From Alphaproteobacteria bacterium (lineage in GTDB: Bacteria; Pseudomonadota; Alphaproteobacteria; Rs-D84): 33,213 nucleotides of DNA. The notes beneath the pieces were generated by a model that had not been told where the DNA came from, did not search any database, and saw nothing but the letters and a program-made list of their open reading frames with translations. Position 1 is the stretch's first letter. Every line of letters starts with the position of its first letter. The stretch lies in contig JAFZXC010000015.1 of assembly GCA_017616975.1 (NCBI GenBank), positions 1 to 33,213 on the forward strand. The letters are read 5' to 3'. Shown here piece after piece: positions 15,927 through 25,735 of this stretch. Made by a program: the position numbers and the translations under genes.

Positions 15927-17450
15927 ATGATTTCGTTAAGTTCAATTATTTTCAATGGAATGGACGCAACCCGCATAGATGTCCAGGTTCAACTGGCAAC
16001 GGGCCTGTCGAAACCAGAATTTAACATTATCGGTTTGGCTGATCGTGCGGTCAAAGAATCTGCGGAACGTATTCGCAATGTTATATCCGCACTGAATTTA
16101 CACCTGCCACCAAAACGTTTAACTGTGAATTTGTCGCCTGCGGATGTTGAAAAGTCTGGCTCGCATTTTGATTTGCCAATTTTATGTGGAATTTTGTGTG
16201 CGATTGGCATATTGCCGATGGAAAAGTTGTCGCACTATATCATCATGGGTGAAATTGGTTTGGACGGTGCAATTGTTCGCACAGACGGGGTTTTACCGGC
16301 GGCGGTTTGGGCACGCAAAAACGACATGGGAATAATCTGTCCGGGTGCCCAGGGGGCCGAGGCTGCGCTGTCCGGTCACACCGACATTTTGGCACCGAAA
16401 CATGTATTGGAATTGATAAACCATTTCAGTGGCGCCGCCCCAATTTCCATCCCAGACGTCAGTGATATTAATGCAATCGCCCCAACCCAAACGGGCGACT
16501 TTGCCGAAGTATATGGCCAAGAAGCAGCAAAACGTGCAATGGAAATTGCGGCGGCTGGCGGTCACGCAATGCTTATGGTTGGCCCCCCGGGGTCTGGCAA
16601 AACAATGTTGGCATCACGCTTGCCTACAATTTTGCCGGAAATGACCCCAGACGAAATACTGGAAACTTCTGTTATTTATTCTATTGCGGGTCAACTGGGC
16701 AACAGATCGCTTATAACCAATCGTCCTTTTCGCAGTGTGCATCACACGGCCAGTCCTGTATCACTTGCCGGTGGCGGCAGCAATGCGAAACCTGGGGAAA
16801 TATCATTGGCTAATAATGGTGTATTGTTTCTGGACGAATTGCCCGAATTTGATCGTGCGACTCTGGAAATTTTGCGTCAGCCAATGGAATCTGGGAAAAT
16901 CACAATTTCACGGGCAAAGCGTAATGCAACATATCCGGCACGCTTTCAATTAATCGCTGCAATGAATCCGTGTCCATGTGGGCATCTGGGCAATGCGGCA
17001 CTGTCTTGTTCACGTGCACCACGTTGTGCCGAAGCATATCAAAACAAAATATCGGGTCCATTGCTTGACCGAATTGATTTGCACGTTGATGTTGATGCAG
17101 TAAACCCATGGGAAATGAAACCTGTGAACGATACGCCCGGGGAAACCAGTGCGCAAATTCGTGCCCGTGTTGTTGCTGCACGCAATCGTCAAATCGCACG
17201 CCAAGGGAAAGTTAACGCCCTGTTGGACGGTGCTGAATTAAACGCTGTCACACAACTGTCAAATGAATTAACAGAATTTTTAAACACTGCTGCAGAAAAG
17301 ATGTCGATGTCAGCACGTGGATACAATCGCATAAAACGAATTGCACGAACAATCGCCGATTTACGTGGCAGTGATGCCATTGAAATGGCAGATATCGCCG
17401 AAGCATTATCTTATCGTCCAATTGGTCGTGGAAAATATGGTGTTAAATAA
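15927..17450 (+). CDS. comM: ComM/YifB family AAA+ ATPase (Mg-chelatase-like)
   Basis: 507 residues, the typical length. In naturally competent bacteria ComM is a branch-migration helicase that aids integration of incoming DNA; it is also widespread elsewhere. An N-terminal Lon-protease-like domain (GLADRAVKESAERIRNV, LPPKRLTVNLSPAD) precedes the AAA+ domain with Walker A GPPGSGKT (about 219-226), Walker B VLFLDELPEF (about 299-308) and the motif HHTASPVSLAGGG. A CPCG/C zinc-like cluster (AAMNPCPCGHLG) and the C-terminal YNRIKRIARTIADLRG follow, all family marks. ATG 15927 is the only sensible start. Monocistronic, divergent from lepB, ended by a terminator at 17452. Confidence 0.95.
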   Translation: MISLSSIIFNGMDATRIDVQVQLATGLSKPEFNIIGLADRAVKESAERIRNVISALNLHLPPKRLTVNLSPADVEKSGSHFDLPILCGILCAIGILPMEKLSHYIIMGEIGLDGAIVRTDGVLPAAVWARKNDMGIICPGAQGAEAALSGHTDILAPKHVLELINHFSGAAPISIPDVSDINAIAPTQTGDFAEVYGQEAAKRAMEIAAAGGHAMLMVGPPGSGKTMLASRLPTILPEMTPDEILETSVIYSIAGQLGNRSLITNRPFRSVHHTASPVSLAGGGSNAKPGEISLANNGVLFLDELPEFDRATLEILRQPMESGKITISRAKRNATYPARFQLIAAMNPCPCGHLGNAALSCSRAPRCAEAYQNKISGPLLDRIDLHVDVDAVNPWEMKPVNDTPGETSAQIRARVVAARNRQIARQGKVNALLDGAELNAVTQLSNELTEFLNTAAEKMSMSARGYNRIKRIARTIADLRGSDAIEMADIAEALSYRPIGRGKYGVK

Positions 17451-17451
17451 A

Positions 17452-17475
17452 AAATGCGCCAACGGCGCATTTTTA
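17452..17475. terminator. Bidirectional terminator between comM and the barrel gene
   Basis: AAATGCGCC, loop AAC, GGCGCATTT (stem core 17454-17470), with A and T runs on the two sides. Confidence 0.88.
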
Positions 17476-18447
17476 AAACTCGACCCGCAGTCCCAACATT
17501 AAATTGGTATATATCATGTTCTTGGCACTGAACCAATCACGATGCCGTGTATCGCTTTCATTAGATAACGACCATTTAATTTCGGGGATATACATAAACC
17601 GTGCACCAAAATCGATAAACATTTTATCGGTTATACCATAAGATGCACCGACCGCCAAAACCCCGGCAATGTTTGATGTTTCGGTTTTTGATTTATAAAA
17701 CTCCAGAATCGTGTCGCCACCACCTTCGCCAAAATAGATTAATTCCGCAGACAACGACAAATCGCCATATGAATCAACCAATTGCATTTCTGTGGTGGAA
17801 TTTGCATATCCCAAACCAAACCCAACATATGGAATCAACGTCCGCATTGGCTTGTTTATTCCATCAAAGAAATCATAGAACGCCATCGCACTTATGATAT
17901 CTGTCGAAACCGTTGAATGTACCGCCCCCGATTGAATGTTTGCGATATATCCGTCCAACGCCCCACCATACAATACAACATCACCATCAAACAACGGCGA
18001 TGAATTATAGTCTGTTTCTGTTATTCGATCCCATCCCAATTCCAGACGCCAATTTGATGCATTTGGTATAACCCAACCAACACTTGCGCCCGCAGCAAAT
18101 GACATTTTCTTGAAATCGTTTTTGGCGTGCAAATCACCGATATTGGCATAGCCAGCAAACGCATAACTGTCACAATTTGTGCCACAAGACAGCTTCTTAT
18201 ATCCATCAGAAACCAACGCAAATGTGCCCGGATCGTAATAATAGCCCGGCACCAATTCCCCGATATCATTTTCAATTTTTGCCATGCCATATGCCGCACC
18301 ACCACGCACAGACAATACAAACCGTGAACCATCGTCGTTATACCATCCGCCGGCGACATATTCACTTGCATATTCCCAATTTGCATGCGCACCACCCATG
18401 CACAGACAGGTTAAAAATGGCAAAATTAAAAATACTTTTTTCATCAT
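17473..18447 (-). CDS. Outer-membrane beta-barrel protein
   Basis: 324 residues. Signal peptide of 23 residues (MMKKVFLILPFLTCLCMGGAHA) with likely cleavage before NWEY. The mature chain alternates aromatic and small residues in strand-like stretches (FAAGASVGWVI, IPYVGFGLGYA, GVLAVGASYGI, LMLGLRVEF) and ends in Phe, the classic C-terminal signal for BAM-dependent insertion. The organisation resembles OmpA/opacity-type 8-10 strand porin-like proteins, but I cannot assign a family. Two adjacent ATGs (18447 and 18444) exist, with no ribosome binding site. A TATAAT on the same strand ends eight bases before the first, so the transcript may be nearly leaderless. Confidence 0.82.
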   Translation of the reverse strand: MMKKVFLILPFLTCLCMGGAHANWEYASEYVAGGWYNDDGSRFVLSVRGGAAYGMAKIENDIGELVPGYYYDPGTFALVSDGYKKLSCGTNCDSYAFAGYANIGDLHAKNDFKKMSFAAGASVGWVIPNASNWRLELGWDRITETDYNSSPLFDGDVVLYGGALDGYIANIQSGAVHSTVSTDIISAMAFYDFFDGINKPMRTLIPYVGFGLGYANSTTEMQLVDSYGDLSLSAELIYFGEGGGDTILEFYKSKTETSNIAGVLAVGASYGITDKMFIDFGARFMYIPEIKWSLSNESDTRHRDWFSAKNMIYTNLMLGLRVEF

Positions 18448-18455
18448 GATTGTTT

Positions 18456-18461
18456 ATTATA
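18456..18461 (-). promoter_or_regulatory. -10 box of the outer-membrane barrel gene
   Basis: TATAAT on the minus strand eight bases before ATG 18447. The predicted transcript start is within about two bases of the start codon. The -35 region at 17 bp (TTTTAT) is weak. Confidence 0.45.
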
Positions 18462-18490
18462 TCACAAATTACCCCCAGATAAAAATCTTT

Positions 18491-20263
18491 TTATTTCCCA
18501 TTTACAACAATATCATGGAAAATTTCTGCTGGTATTGTTCCGCCCGTTATTTTGCTGGACATTGGTGTAAAATCATCTTTGCCAACCCACACACCAACAA
18601 CAAGATTTTTTGTTGCACCGACAAACCATGCGTCACGATTATCGTTGCTGGTGCCGGTTTTTCCGCCCAACACACCCGGCGCAGACGCACGATGCCCGGT
18701 GCCGCCGGTCGCAACAACATCTGCTAATAATTCTGTCATATGCGACACGGTATCATGCGACAAAACAGAAATCGGCTCTGAAGGGTTGCGTTCATATAAT
18801 ACATTGCCCGCCACATCTGTAATTTTCGTTATCGAATACGGATGAACCGATTCCCCGTCGTTCCAGATTACCGCATAGATATTCGTCAAATCTAACAAAG
18901 ACATTTCAGACGCCCCCAAAACCGTTGAATACTCACGACGCAACCTTGTTCCAACACCCAAACGCCCCGCCATATTCAACACAGAATCAATCCCATATGT
19001 TTCGGTCAATTTTAATGGCACAGAATTGACGCTTTTTGCAAACGCCGTCGCCAGTGTTATATCGCCATAATAGCGTTCATTATAATTTTTCGGGTTATAG
19101 TCCCCAATTGCGAATGGAGAATCATTGACATATGAATCTGGCAACATGCCATTTTCCAACGCCACTAAATATACCACTGGCTTGAAAGCCGACCCCGGTT
19201 GACGTGCCGCCATAACACGATTAAATTGACTTGATTGATAATCGACCCCACCCGACATCGCCCGCATCGCACCATCATGCGACATCGCCACTACTGCGCC
19301 CTGGTTTTCGCCAGTTTTTCGCAACAAAACTGCGGCAACATGTTCTTGTAATCGCCGGTCCATAGTGGTGTGTATATACAAATCGCTATTAAACACCCCC
19401 AAACGAGATTGCGCCTCGTCCATAACAAAGTCAGTCCAGTATCTGTACTTATTTGTATCGACCGCTGGGGTTGCCGGCGCCAATTTTTTAGCCGCCGCAC
19501 GTGCCTGGTTTATATCAATATAACCCTGGCGTACCATCTCGGTCAAAACGATACGAGCCCGTGCGATATTCTTTTCTGGATTTTTAAGTGGGCTGTATGT
19601 TGTTGGCGCCTTTAACATTGCGGCGATTTGTGCCGCTTGGGCGATTGACATTTTATCTGCGGGCACCTGGAACATCATACGTGAAGCCGCATCAATTCCC
19701 CGCATTCCACCAACCAACGACACACGATTAAGGTATAAATCAAGCACCTGGTTTTTATCAAATCGGTTTTCCAACCAATACGACAAAATTAATTCTTGGA
19801 CTTTGCGAGAAAGTTTTTTATCACGGGACAAAAATATATTCTTGGCCGTTTGTTGTGTTATGGTCGATCCCCCTGCGGCAAAGGTTCTACGGAACAAATT
19901 TACGAACAACGCCCGCAACAACCCACGCCGATCAATTGGGCCATGTTCAAAGAAACGTTTGTCTTCGATTGCAACAACCGCCTGCCATACATGCGACGGC
20001 AACGAAGACACCGACACCGGCACCCCCATAATACGATTAGCCGACCGAATTTCGTCACCATCTTTATCCAAAAATACAACTGCGGCTGGGCGTGTTTCAT
20101 GCAAAATCGCATCCAATGACGGCATACGAAGATAAATAACAGCAACATAGCCCGCCACACCAATCACGCCAAACAAAAACAGATTAAACACAAACACCAC
20201 GAAACGCCGTTTCAGTGTGGGGCGTGGCTTTTGTCTAGAAAATTTATCGTCCATCTTGCGCAT
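18491..20263 (-). CDS. Class A penicillin-binding protein (glycosyltransferase/transpeptidase)
   Basis: 590 residues. Polymerises and cross-links peptidoglycan from the inner membrane. A basic start and one transmembrane helix (about 21-45) precede the GT51 domain with EDKRFFEHG (about 100-108) and GGSTITQQTAKN (131-142). The transpeptidase domain has SxxK in PGSAFKP (about 354), SVN in the middle and KTGTS (near 534). The protein is shorter than typical PBP1a (about 800 residues) and lacks a C-terminal extension, closer to compact PBPs. The start is uncertain between ATG 20263 and 20254; an extended -10 promoter lies about 28 bases upstream of the first. The 43 bases between its 3' end and the barrel start hold only the barrel -10 box. 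Confidence 0.93.
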   Translation of the reverse strand: MRKMDDKFSRQKPRPTLKRRFVVFVFNLFLFGVIGVAGYVAVIYLRMPSLDAILHETRPAAVVFLDKDGDEIRSANRIMGVPVSVSSLPSHVWQAVVAIEDKRFFEHGPIDRRGLLRALFVNLFRRTFAAGGSTITQQTAKNIFLSRDKKLSRKVQELILSYWLENRFDKNQVLDLYLNRVSLVGGMRGIDAASRMMFQVPADKMSIAQAAQIAAMLKAPTTYSPLKNPEKNIARARIVLTEMVRQGYIDINQARAAAKKLAPATPAVDTNKYRYWTDFVMDEAQSRLGVFNSDLYIHTTMDRRLQEHVAAVLLRKTGENQGAVVAMSHDGAMRAMSGGVDYQSSQFNRVMAARQPGSAFKPVVYLVALENGMLPDSYVNDSPFAIGDYNPKNYNERYYGDITLATAFAKSVNSVPLKLTETYGIDSVLNMAGRLGVGTRLRREYSTVLGASEMSLLDLTNIYAVIWNDGESVHPYSITKITDVAGNVLYERNPSEPISVLSHDTVSHMTELLADVVATGGTGHRASAPGVLGGKTGTSNDNRDAWFVGATKNLVVGVWVGKDDFTPMSSKITGGTIPAEIFHDIVVNGK

Positions 20264-20287
20264 TGTAAAAATCGATATCTTGACTGC

Positions 20288-20299
20288 GTAATTATAGCA
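20288..20299 (-). promoter_or_regulatory. Extended -10 promoter of the PBP gene
   Basis: Minus strand TGCTATAAT: a perfect -10 box (20296-20291) with the extended TGn motif, which can replace a good -35 box. The -35 position is poor (ATGCAT). It overlaps the region of the divergent barrel promoter. Confidence 0.55.
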
Positions 20300-20307
20300 T
20301 AAAATTC

Positions 20308-20337
20308 TTGCCAATGCATGCTGTTTATAGTTATAAT
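20308..20337 (+). promoter_or_regulatory. Promoter of the second outer-membrane barrel gene
   Basis: TTGCCA (20308-20313), an 18-bp spacer, TATAAT (20332-20337), 26 bases before ATG 20364. Confidence 0.62.
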
Positions 20338-20363
20338 TCACACGACATGTTATGGGGGTGGAA

Positions 20364-21044
20364 ATGAAAAAAATCTCGATTTTATTATTAGTGGCATTAA
20401 TATCGGCGCCGGCAATCGCCAATGAATATGACTATGACGATTACGACACATATGACGAAGAAACATATAACGCACCGGCACCCGTGACGCCAGTCGCATC
20501 AACGGCCAAACGTGACACATATGCCGGTCTGCGCATCCACAGAAACGAACATATTACATATCAATTTTCATCTAATGGCAATCACGATACGACTGTTCGT
20601 GACAACAATTTTGGTATTGGATTGACCTTTGGCAACCGATTAACCGAATATGTAAAACTGGAATTCGAAACTCTGTACACGGGCAAGCAAGAATCTAAAC
20701 ACAATACTGATTTTAATTATGACATATGGTCAAATATGTTGAACATGTCTTTGTACAAAAACTATGGCGGTGCGGTTGAACCGTATGTCGGTCTGGGCAT
20801 CGGGCTAAGCGGGCTTTGGGCGGACATAGACGGCGCATGGGAAAAATCCAAAGATTGCGATTTTGATTTGTCATTTGCGGTTATGGTGGGTGTAAATTTT
20901 GCATTAAACGAATATATCGACTTGAACCTGGGATTGCGTTATATCGACTATGGCACAATAAAACACGACAATTCATCGACCAAGGTCGAAGCCACCGAAA
21001 TCTATATCGGTGCGGCATATAAATTTAGTATATTCAAAAAATAA
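20364..21044 (+). CDS. Opacity/OmpA-like outer-membrane beta-barrel protein
   Basis: 226 residues. Signal peptide MKKISILLLVALISAPAIA, cleaved before NEYDYDDY. An acidic, Tyr-rich N-terminal segment of about 25 residues precedes a barrel of about 8 strands (YAGLRIHRNEH, FGIGLTFGNRL, VEPYVGLGIGLSGLW, YIDLNLGLRYIDYG, EIYIGAAYKFSIF). This pattern matches the OmpA-like/opacity (porin superfamily, OMP_b-brl) type. The frame also opens at 20352, but ATG 20364 gives the clean signal peptide and has GGGGGTGGAA directly before it. Confidence 0.82.
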   Translation: MKKISILLLVALISAPAIANEYDYDDYDTYDEETYNAPAPVTPVASTAKRDTYAGLRIHRNEHITYQFSSNGNHDTTVRDNNFGIGLTFGNRLTEYVKLEFETLYTGKQESKHNTDFNYDIWSNMLNMSLYKNYGGAVEPYVGLGIGLSGLWADIDGAWEKSKDCDFDLSFAVMVGVNFALNEYIDLNLGLRYIDYGTIKHDNSSTKVEATEIYIGAAYKFSIFKK

Positions 21045-21046
21045 AA

Positions 21047-21071
21047 AACCGCCCATTTGGGCGATTTTTTT
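21047..21071. terminator. Bidirectional terminator after the barrel gene
   Basis: CGCCC (21050-21054), loop ATTT, GGGCG (21059-21063), with A and T runs on both sides. It ends both convergent genes. Confidence 0.85.
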
Positions 21072-21093
21072 ATTTCGTAATTTTATAGAAAAA

Positions 21094-21327
21094 TTAACGA
21101 CGACGGAAACCGCCATTGTTGTGTTGTTGTGCGGCACCACTGGAACGCTTTGACAAATAGCGTGCAGCAATCAAAACCAACCATTCAAATGACAATGCCG
21201 ACATTCCCAACATAATTTCTTGGGCGCTGCTGGACCAACCCAAAACATATACCATTTGCGCAATGAACGAGATGTACAAGATACCGAAAACACCTGTGAA
21301 GAACACTTTTTTAACTTTTCCAAACAT
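21094..21327 (-). CDS. Small two-TM membrane protein
   Basis: 77 residues with two hydrophobic helices (VFFTGVFGILYISFIAQMVYVLG and MLGMSALSFEWLVLIAA) and a polar, basic C-terminus ending GGFRRR. AAAAAGGAAAAAAG precedes ATG 21327, while the open frame back to 21402 crosses the tmRNA 3' region and is not used. It lies just downstream of ssrA on the same strand, so read-through from the ssrA promoter is possible. No family recognised. Confidence 0.72.
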   Translation of the reverse strand: MFGKVKKVFFTGVFGILYISFIAQMVYVLGWSSSAQEIMLGMSALSFEWLVLIAARYLSKRSSGAAQQHNNGGFRRR

Positions 21328-21365
21328 CTTTTTTCCTTTTTTATTTATATTTTGTTCGTGTGTGT

Positions 21366-21679
21366 GCCGGATTCTGGTGCCAGGTTCCGGCGGACCCCGC
21401 AAAAGCTTAAACGAACATGATTAACAATTGCCAACCACGTTCAACGCCATATTAGGCAGCCATTGCAAGGCGAACGTTGTCGTTCGCAGCGATTTTATCG
21501 CCATTCAGTTTTTATTTAGTTTTTAACGACACCACGTCGGATTCAACCAATTTGTCTTTCGTCATCTGTCGAAGCTATAACACCCCCATATGTTTTATTG
21601 GTGGAGGTGCCGGGTACCGCCCCCGGGTCCAAAATGATTATTTCACAACGGATTCAGAATCATCTTCGCTTTTGCGACA
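21366..21679 (-). ncRNA. ssrA: Circularly permuted two-piece tmRNA (ssrA)
   Basis: Read on the minus strand, the transcript begins with the acceptor piece, whose tRNA-like part runs GGACCCGGGGGCGG through CACCTCC-A-CCA (CCA at 21601-21599). An 11-base intervening segment follows (21598-21588). Then comes the coding piece from 21587, GGGGGTG followed by TTATAGCTTCGACAG, the conserved 5' part of tmRNA. GGGGGTG pairs with CACCTCC as the 7-bp acceptor stem, with G3-U70, the AlaRS identity pair. The tag frame runs GCT GCG AAC GAC AAC ... GCC TAA (21490-21452), giving AANDNVRLAMAA. A hairpin GCCGGA...TCCGGC (21391-21366) marks the 3' side, without a T run. tmRNA rescues stalled ribosomes. Outer ends are approximate. 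Confidence 0.93.
21455..21490 (-). other. tmRNA proteolysis-tag reading frame
   Basis: Twelve sense codons read AANDNVRLAMAA, followed by TAA (21454-21452). The AANDN start and the AA end match alphaproteobacterial tags, which are recognised by ClpXP-type proteases. The first codon may be either Ala. Confidence 0.85.
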
Positions 21680-21685
21680 GGTCAA

Positions 21686-23329
<1,644 letters not shown>

Positions 23330-23334
23330 TCGCT

Positions 23335-23363
23335 TTGATTTTTCGGGTGTCTGCTGATAAAAT
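23335..23363 (+). promoter_or_regulatory. Rubrerythrin promoter
   Basis: TTGATT (23335-23340), a 17-bp spacer, TAAAAT (23358-23363), 36 bases before ATG 23399. Confidence 0.6.
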
Positions 23364-23398
23364 AAGACGAATTAAATAAACAAGCAAAGGAGAAACAA

Positions 23399-24025
23399 AT
23401 GGCATTGTCATTAAAAGGTACACAAACCGAAAAGAATTTATTGATTGCGTTTGCTGGCGAATCCCAGGCTCGCAACCGTTATGGCTTTTTTGCATCCAAA
23501 GCAAAAGACGAAGGTTTCCAAGCAATTGGCAAAATATTCTTAGAAACAGCCGAACAAGAACGTGAACATGCGTCCCGTCTGTTTAAATTCCTGGAAGGTG
23601 GTGCCATTGAAATTACCGCATCTTTCCCAGCCGGCAAAATTGGCACAACACTTGAAAATTTAAAAGCCGCAGCATACGGCGAACACGAAGAAAACACCGA
23701 CATGTATCCACGCTTTGCACAAATTGCCGCCCAGGAAGGCCTTGATGCAATTGCAGATATTCTTAAAAACATTGGCTATGCGGAACGCTATCATGAATCA
23801 CGTTTTCGTGCATTGATTGATGCGATTGAAAACGGCACATTGTTCAAGCAAGATAAAATCGTTATGTGGCGTTGCACAAATTGCGGAATGTGGCACATTG
23901 GAACCGAAGCACCAAAGGTTTGCCCAGCGTGTTTACATCCCCAAGGTTATTTTATCAGCGAAGGGACAATTTCCCGCTGTGACACAAACGAAGGCTTCTG
24001 TGAATACTCGAATATCGAAGGCTAA
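23399..24025 (+). CDS. rbr: Rubrerythrin
   Basis: 208 residues. A peroxidase of anaerobes and microaerophiles that reduces hydrogen peroxide at a di-iron site. The ferritin-like four-helix part has E21 (GESQARNRY), ExxH at about 54-57 (EQEREHA), a Glu-rich helix (AAYGEHEEN) and a second ExxH in AERYHESR. A rubredoxin-like domain follows with CTNC and CPAC cysteine pairs (about 159-181). The tail of about 22 residues after the rubredoxin domain (ISEGTISRCDTNEGFCEY...) has two extra cysteines and is unusual. AAAGGAGAAACAA precedes ATG 23399. An APH-fold gene follows 45 bases later. Confidence 0.93.
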   Translation: MALSLKGTQTEKNLLIAFAGESQARNRYGFFASKAKDEGFQAIGKIFLETAEQEREHASRLFKFLEGGAIEITASFPAGKIGTTLENLKAAAYGEHEENTDMYPRFAQIAAQEGLDAIADILKNIGYAERYHESRFRALIDAIENGTLFKQDKIVMWRCTNCGMWHIGTEAPKVCPACLHPQGYFISEGTISRCDTNEGFCEYSNIEG

Positions 24026-24070
24026 TCATAATATTCACCCCATGGGGCAATTAAAACAAAGAGCGGAATA

Positions 24071-24994
24071 ATGACAAAACAAGAAATAAATGCTTACTTG
24101 GTTAAGCATTGTCCCAACACAGAAATCAAGTTTATTGGTGCTGGTTCTGATTCATATGCGTTTTGTGTTGGTGAATACGTATACCGTTTTCCAAGGTATG
24201 ATGTTGTTTTGTCACAATATGAAAAAGAAGCTCGTCTTTGCAACTTTTTACGTGATGCGATATCCGTTTTGATTCCAAACATAGAAATACAATATAAACC
24301 AATCAGTTTTGCAAAACACAAAATGATTTTGGGTAACAAATGGCATTGGCATTCGCTTGCACTGTTTCCCATAAAGCAAATGCGATTGGCACGCAGTATA
24401 GCACGCTTTTTTGCCGAAATACATACTGTAAACATTTCTAAATTCAAATTGGAATCTGAACGTGTTGATTATGTAGAATTCAATGAATTAAGCAAAATGA
24501 TTGCCCCATTTCTGTCAAAACGCCAACTGAATTTTTTCAAGAAAAAATATAATAAAATCATTAATCGACGTATTCCAAAAAACGATATGGTTATGTGCCA
24601 CATGGGATTCAAAGGTCAAAATTCTGTTATTGATAACAAAGGCAATTTGGTCGGCGTGTTTGATTTTGGAAACGCAGGTATACACGAACGCTGGCGGGAT
24701 TTAAGTGTTGTACGCAAAGGGGGCAACAAATGGCTTTATCGCCAAGTGGTGCGCCATTACGAAAAATTAACAGGAATCAAATGCGATCGGGCACGCATCG
24801 CTGATTTAGGCAGCATAGAACATTTTATATACAAACGCTGGTTTCACGAAGATGGGACACCACGTTTAAGTGACACCAGAATCAAAACATATTTATCCCG
24901 CACACTTGTGCGTTTTTACCACTTGCCGACATGTTGCACGTCTATTTTATATGCGTGGATGACCGTGCGGCACGCTTTTATCAAGTCAAAATGA
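24071..24994 (+). CDS. APH/choline-kinase-fold protein, catalytic Asp missing
   Basis: 307 residues. The protein-kinase-like APH fold is recognisable. An N-lobe opens with FIGAGSDSYAFCVGEYVYRFPR, then a hinge and ARFFAEIHTVN. The catalytic loop normally reads HxDxxxxN; here it reads HMGFKGQN (177-184), so the catalytic Asp is Gly179 while His and Asn remain. The metal-binding Asp is kept in VFDFGNAG (D198), followed by WRDLS. Relatives include aminoglycoside, choline and fructosamine kinases. The Asp loss points to a pseudokinase or a divergent mechanism. No membrane segment; basic C-terminus. It lies 45 bases after rubrerythrin, possibly in the same transcript. No substrate can be assigned. 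Confidence 0.8.
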   Translation: MTKQEINAYLVKHCPNTEIKFIGAGSDSYAFCVGEYVYRFPRYDVVLSQYEKEARLCNFLRDAISVLIPNIEIQYKPISFAKHKMILGNKWHWHSLALFPIKQMRLARSIARFFAEIHTVNISKFKLESERVDYVEFNELSKMIAPFLSKRQLNFFKKKYNKIINRRIPKNDMVMCHMGFKGQNSVIDNKGNLVGVFDFGNAGIHERWRDLSVVRKGGNKWLYRQVVRHYEKLTGIKCDRARIADLGSIEHFIYKRWFHEDGTPRLSDTRIKTYLSRTLVRFYHLPTCCTSILYAWMTVRHAFIKSK

Positions 24995-25000
24995 AAAATA

Positions 25001-25030
25001 TAACACCGCCCATTTGGGCGGTGTTATTAT
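25001..25030. terminator. Bidirectional hairpin between the APH-fold gene and carD
   Basis: 11-bp stem TAACACCGCCC (25001-25011), loop ATTT, GGGCGGTGTTA (25016-25026). The T tract on the plus side is interrupted, so strength is uncertain. Confidence 0.75.
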
Positions 25031-25045
25031 TATCCGTATTTGACG

Positions 25046-25615
25046 CTAAGACTCGTCTTCATCTGGCTCTTCATCGTCTTCATCGTCTTCATCAGCAGCA
25101 TTCAAATCAATTTCTTTTGGAACGCCCAAAATATCTTCGATTTTTTCGGACGCCGCATCCAAATCCATTTTATGCAAAACCGCAAATTCTTGGGCCATGC
25201 GTTCCAATGCGCGCAAATATAACTGGCGTGCTGAAAACGTCATTGTATCCGATGCACTGCGCCGTTGCAGATCACGCACAACCTCGGCCAATTTCATAGG
25301 ATCCCCAGAATTTATATTTTCTTCGTATTGTTGCGCACGACGTGCCCAAATCATACGCTTTGCACCCGCCTTGCCCTTGGCCGAAGCGATTGCTTCATCC
25401 ATTTTCTTTGCCGACGTCAACGGACGCAATCCAGAAATTTCTGCACGATCAACCGGGACACGCAACGTCATGTGATTTCGATCGAAATCGATAACCAGCA
25501 TTTTTATCTTTTGTCCAGCGATTGTCTGTTCTTCAATACGCAGCAGTTTTCCAACACCCTGGGTTGGATAAACGACATACTGACCCGTTTTAAAATCTAA
25601 TTTTTTACTTGGCAT
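25046..25615 (-). CDS. carD: CarD/CdnL family transcription regulator
   Basis: 189 residues. Binds RNA polymerase beta and stabilises open promoter complexes, chiefly for rRNA and growth genes. The CarD_CdnL RNAP-interaction domain reads FKTGQYVVYPTQGVGKLLRIEE at the start. The helical DNA-binding part follows (MIWARRAQQYEENINSGDPMKLAEVVRDL, SARQLYLRALERMAQEFAVL). The last 25 residues are an acidic Asp/Glu tail. ATG 25615 is preceded by AAAAGGG; the open frame to 25642 is not used. Monocistronic. I see no clear promoter in the 120 bases upstream. Confidence 0.93.
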   Translation of the reverse strand: MPSKKLDFKTGQYVVYPTQGVGKLLRIEEQTIAGQKIKMLVIDFDRNHMTLRVPVDRAEISGLRPLTSAKKMDEAIASAKGKAGAKRMIWARRAQQYEENINSGDPMKLAEVVRDLQRRSASDTMTFSARQLYLRALERMAQEFAVLHKMDLDAASEKIEDILGVPKEIDLNAADEDDEDDEEPDEDES

Positions 25616-25689
25616 AAGGCACACCCTTTTACACGTTGCCATCCTCTCTGGTTATCTTATTATACCACAAAAAACAAGAAAAACAAATT

Positions 25690-25728
25690 TTTGACTAAAA
25701 AATAAATGGCATTTTGAAAATGCCATTT
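25690..25728 (-). terminator. Terminator of the small secreted protein gene
   Basis: Near-perfect palindrome AAATGGCATTTT / AAAATGCCATTT (25704-25728), followed on the minus strand by a T-rich tract. It ends the nifJ-bamE-secreted protein unit. Confidence 0.82.
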
Positions 25729-25735
25729 TCATACA

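Noticed and set aside
21366-21391. Intrinsic terminator at the 3' side of ssrA
   Set aside because: The hairpin is strong but not followed by a T run, so it may be a mature-end structure; I did not call it a terminator.
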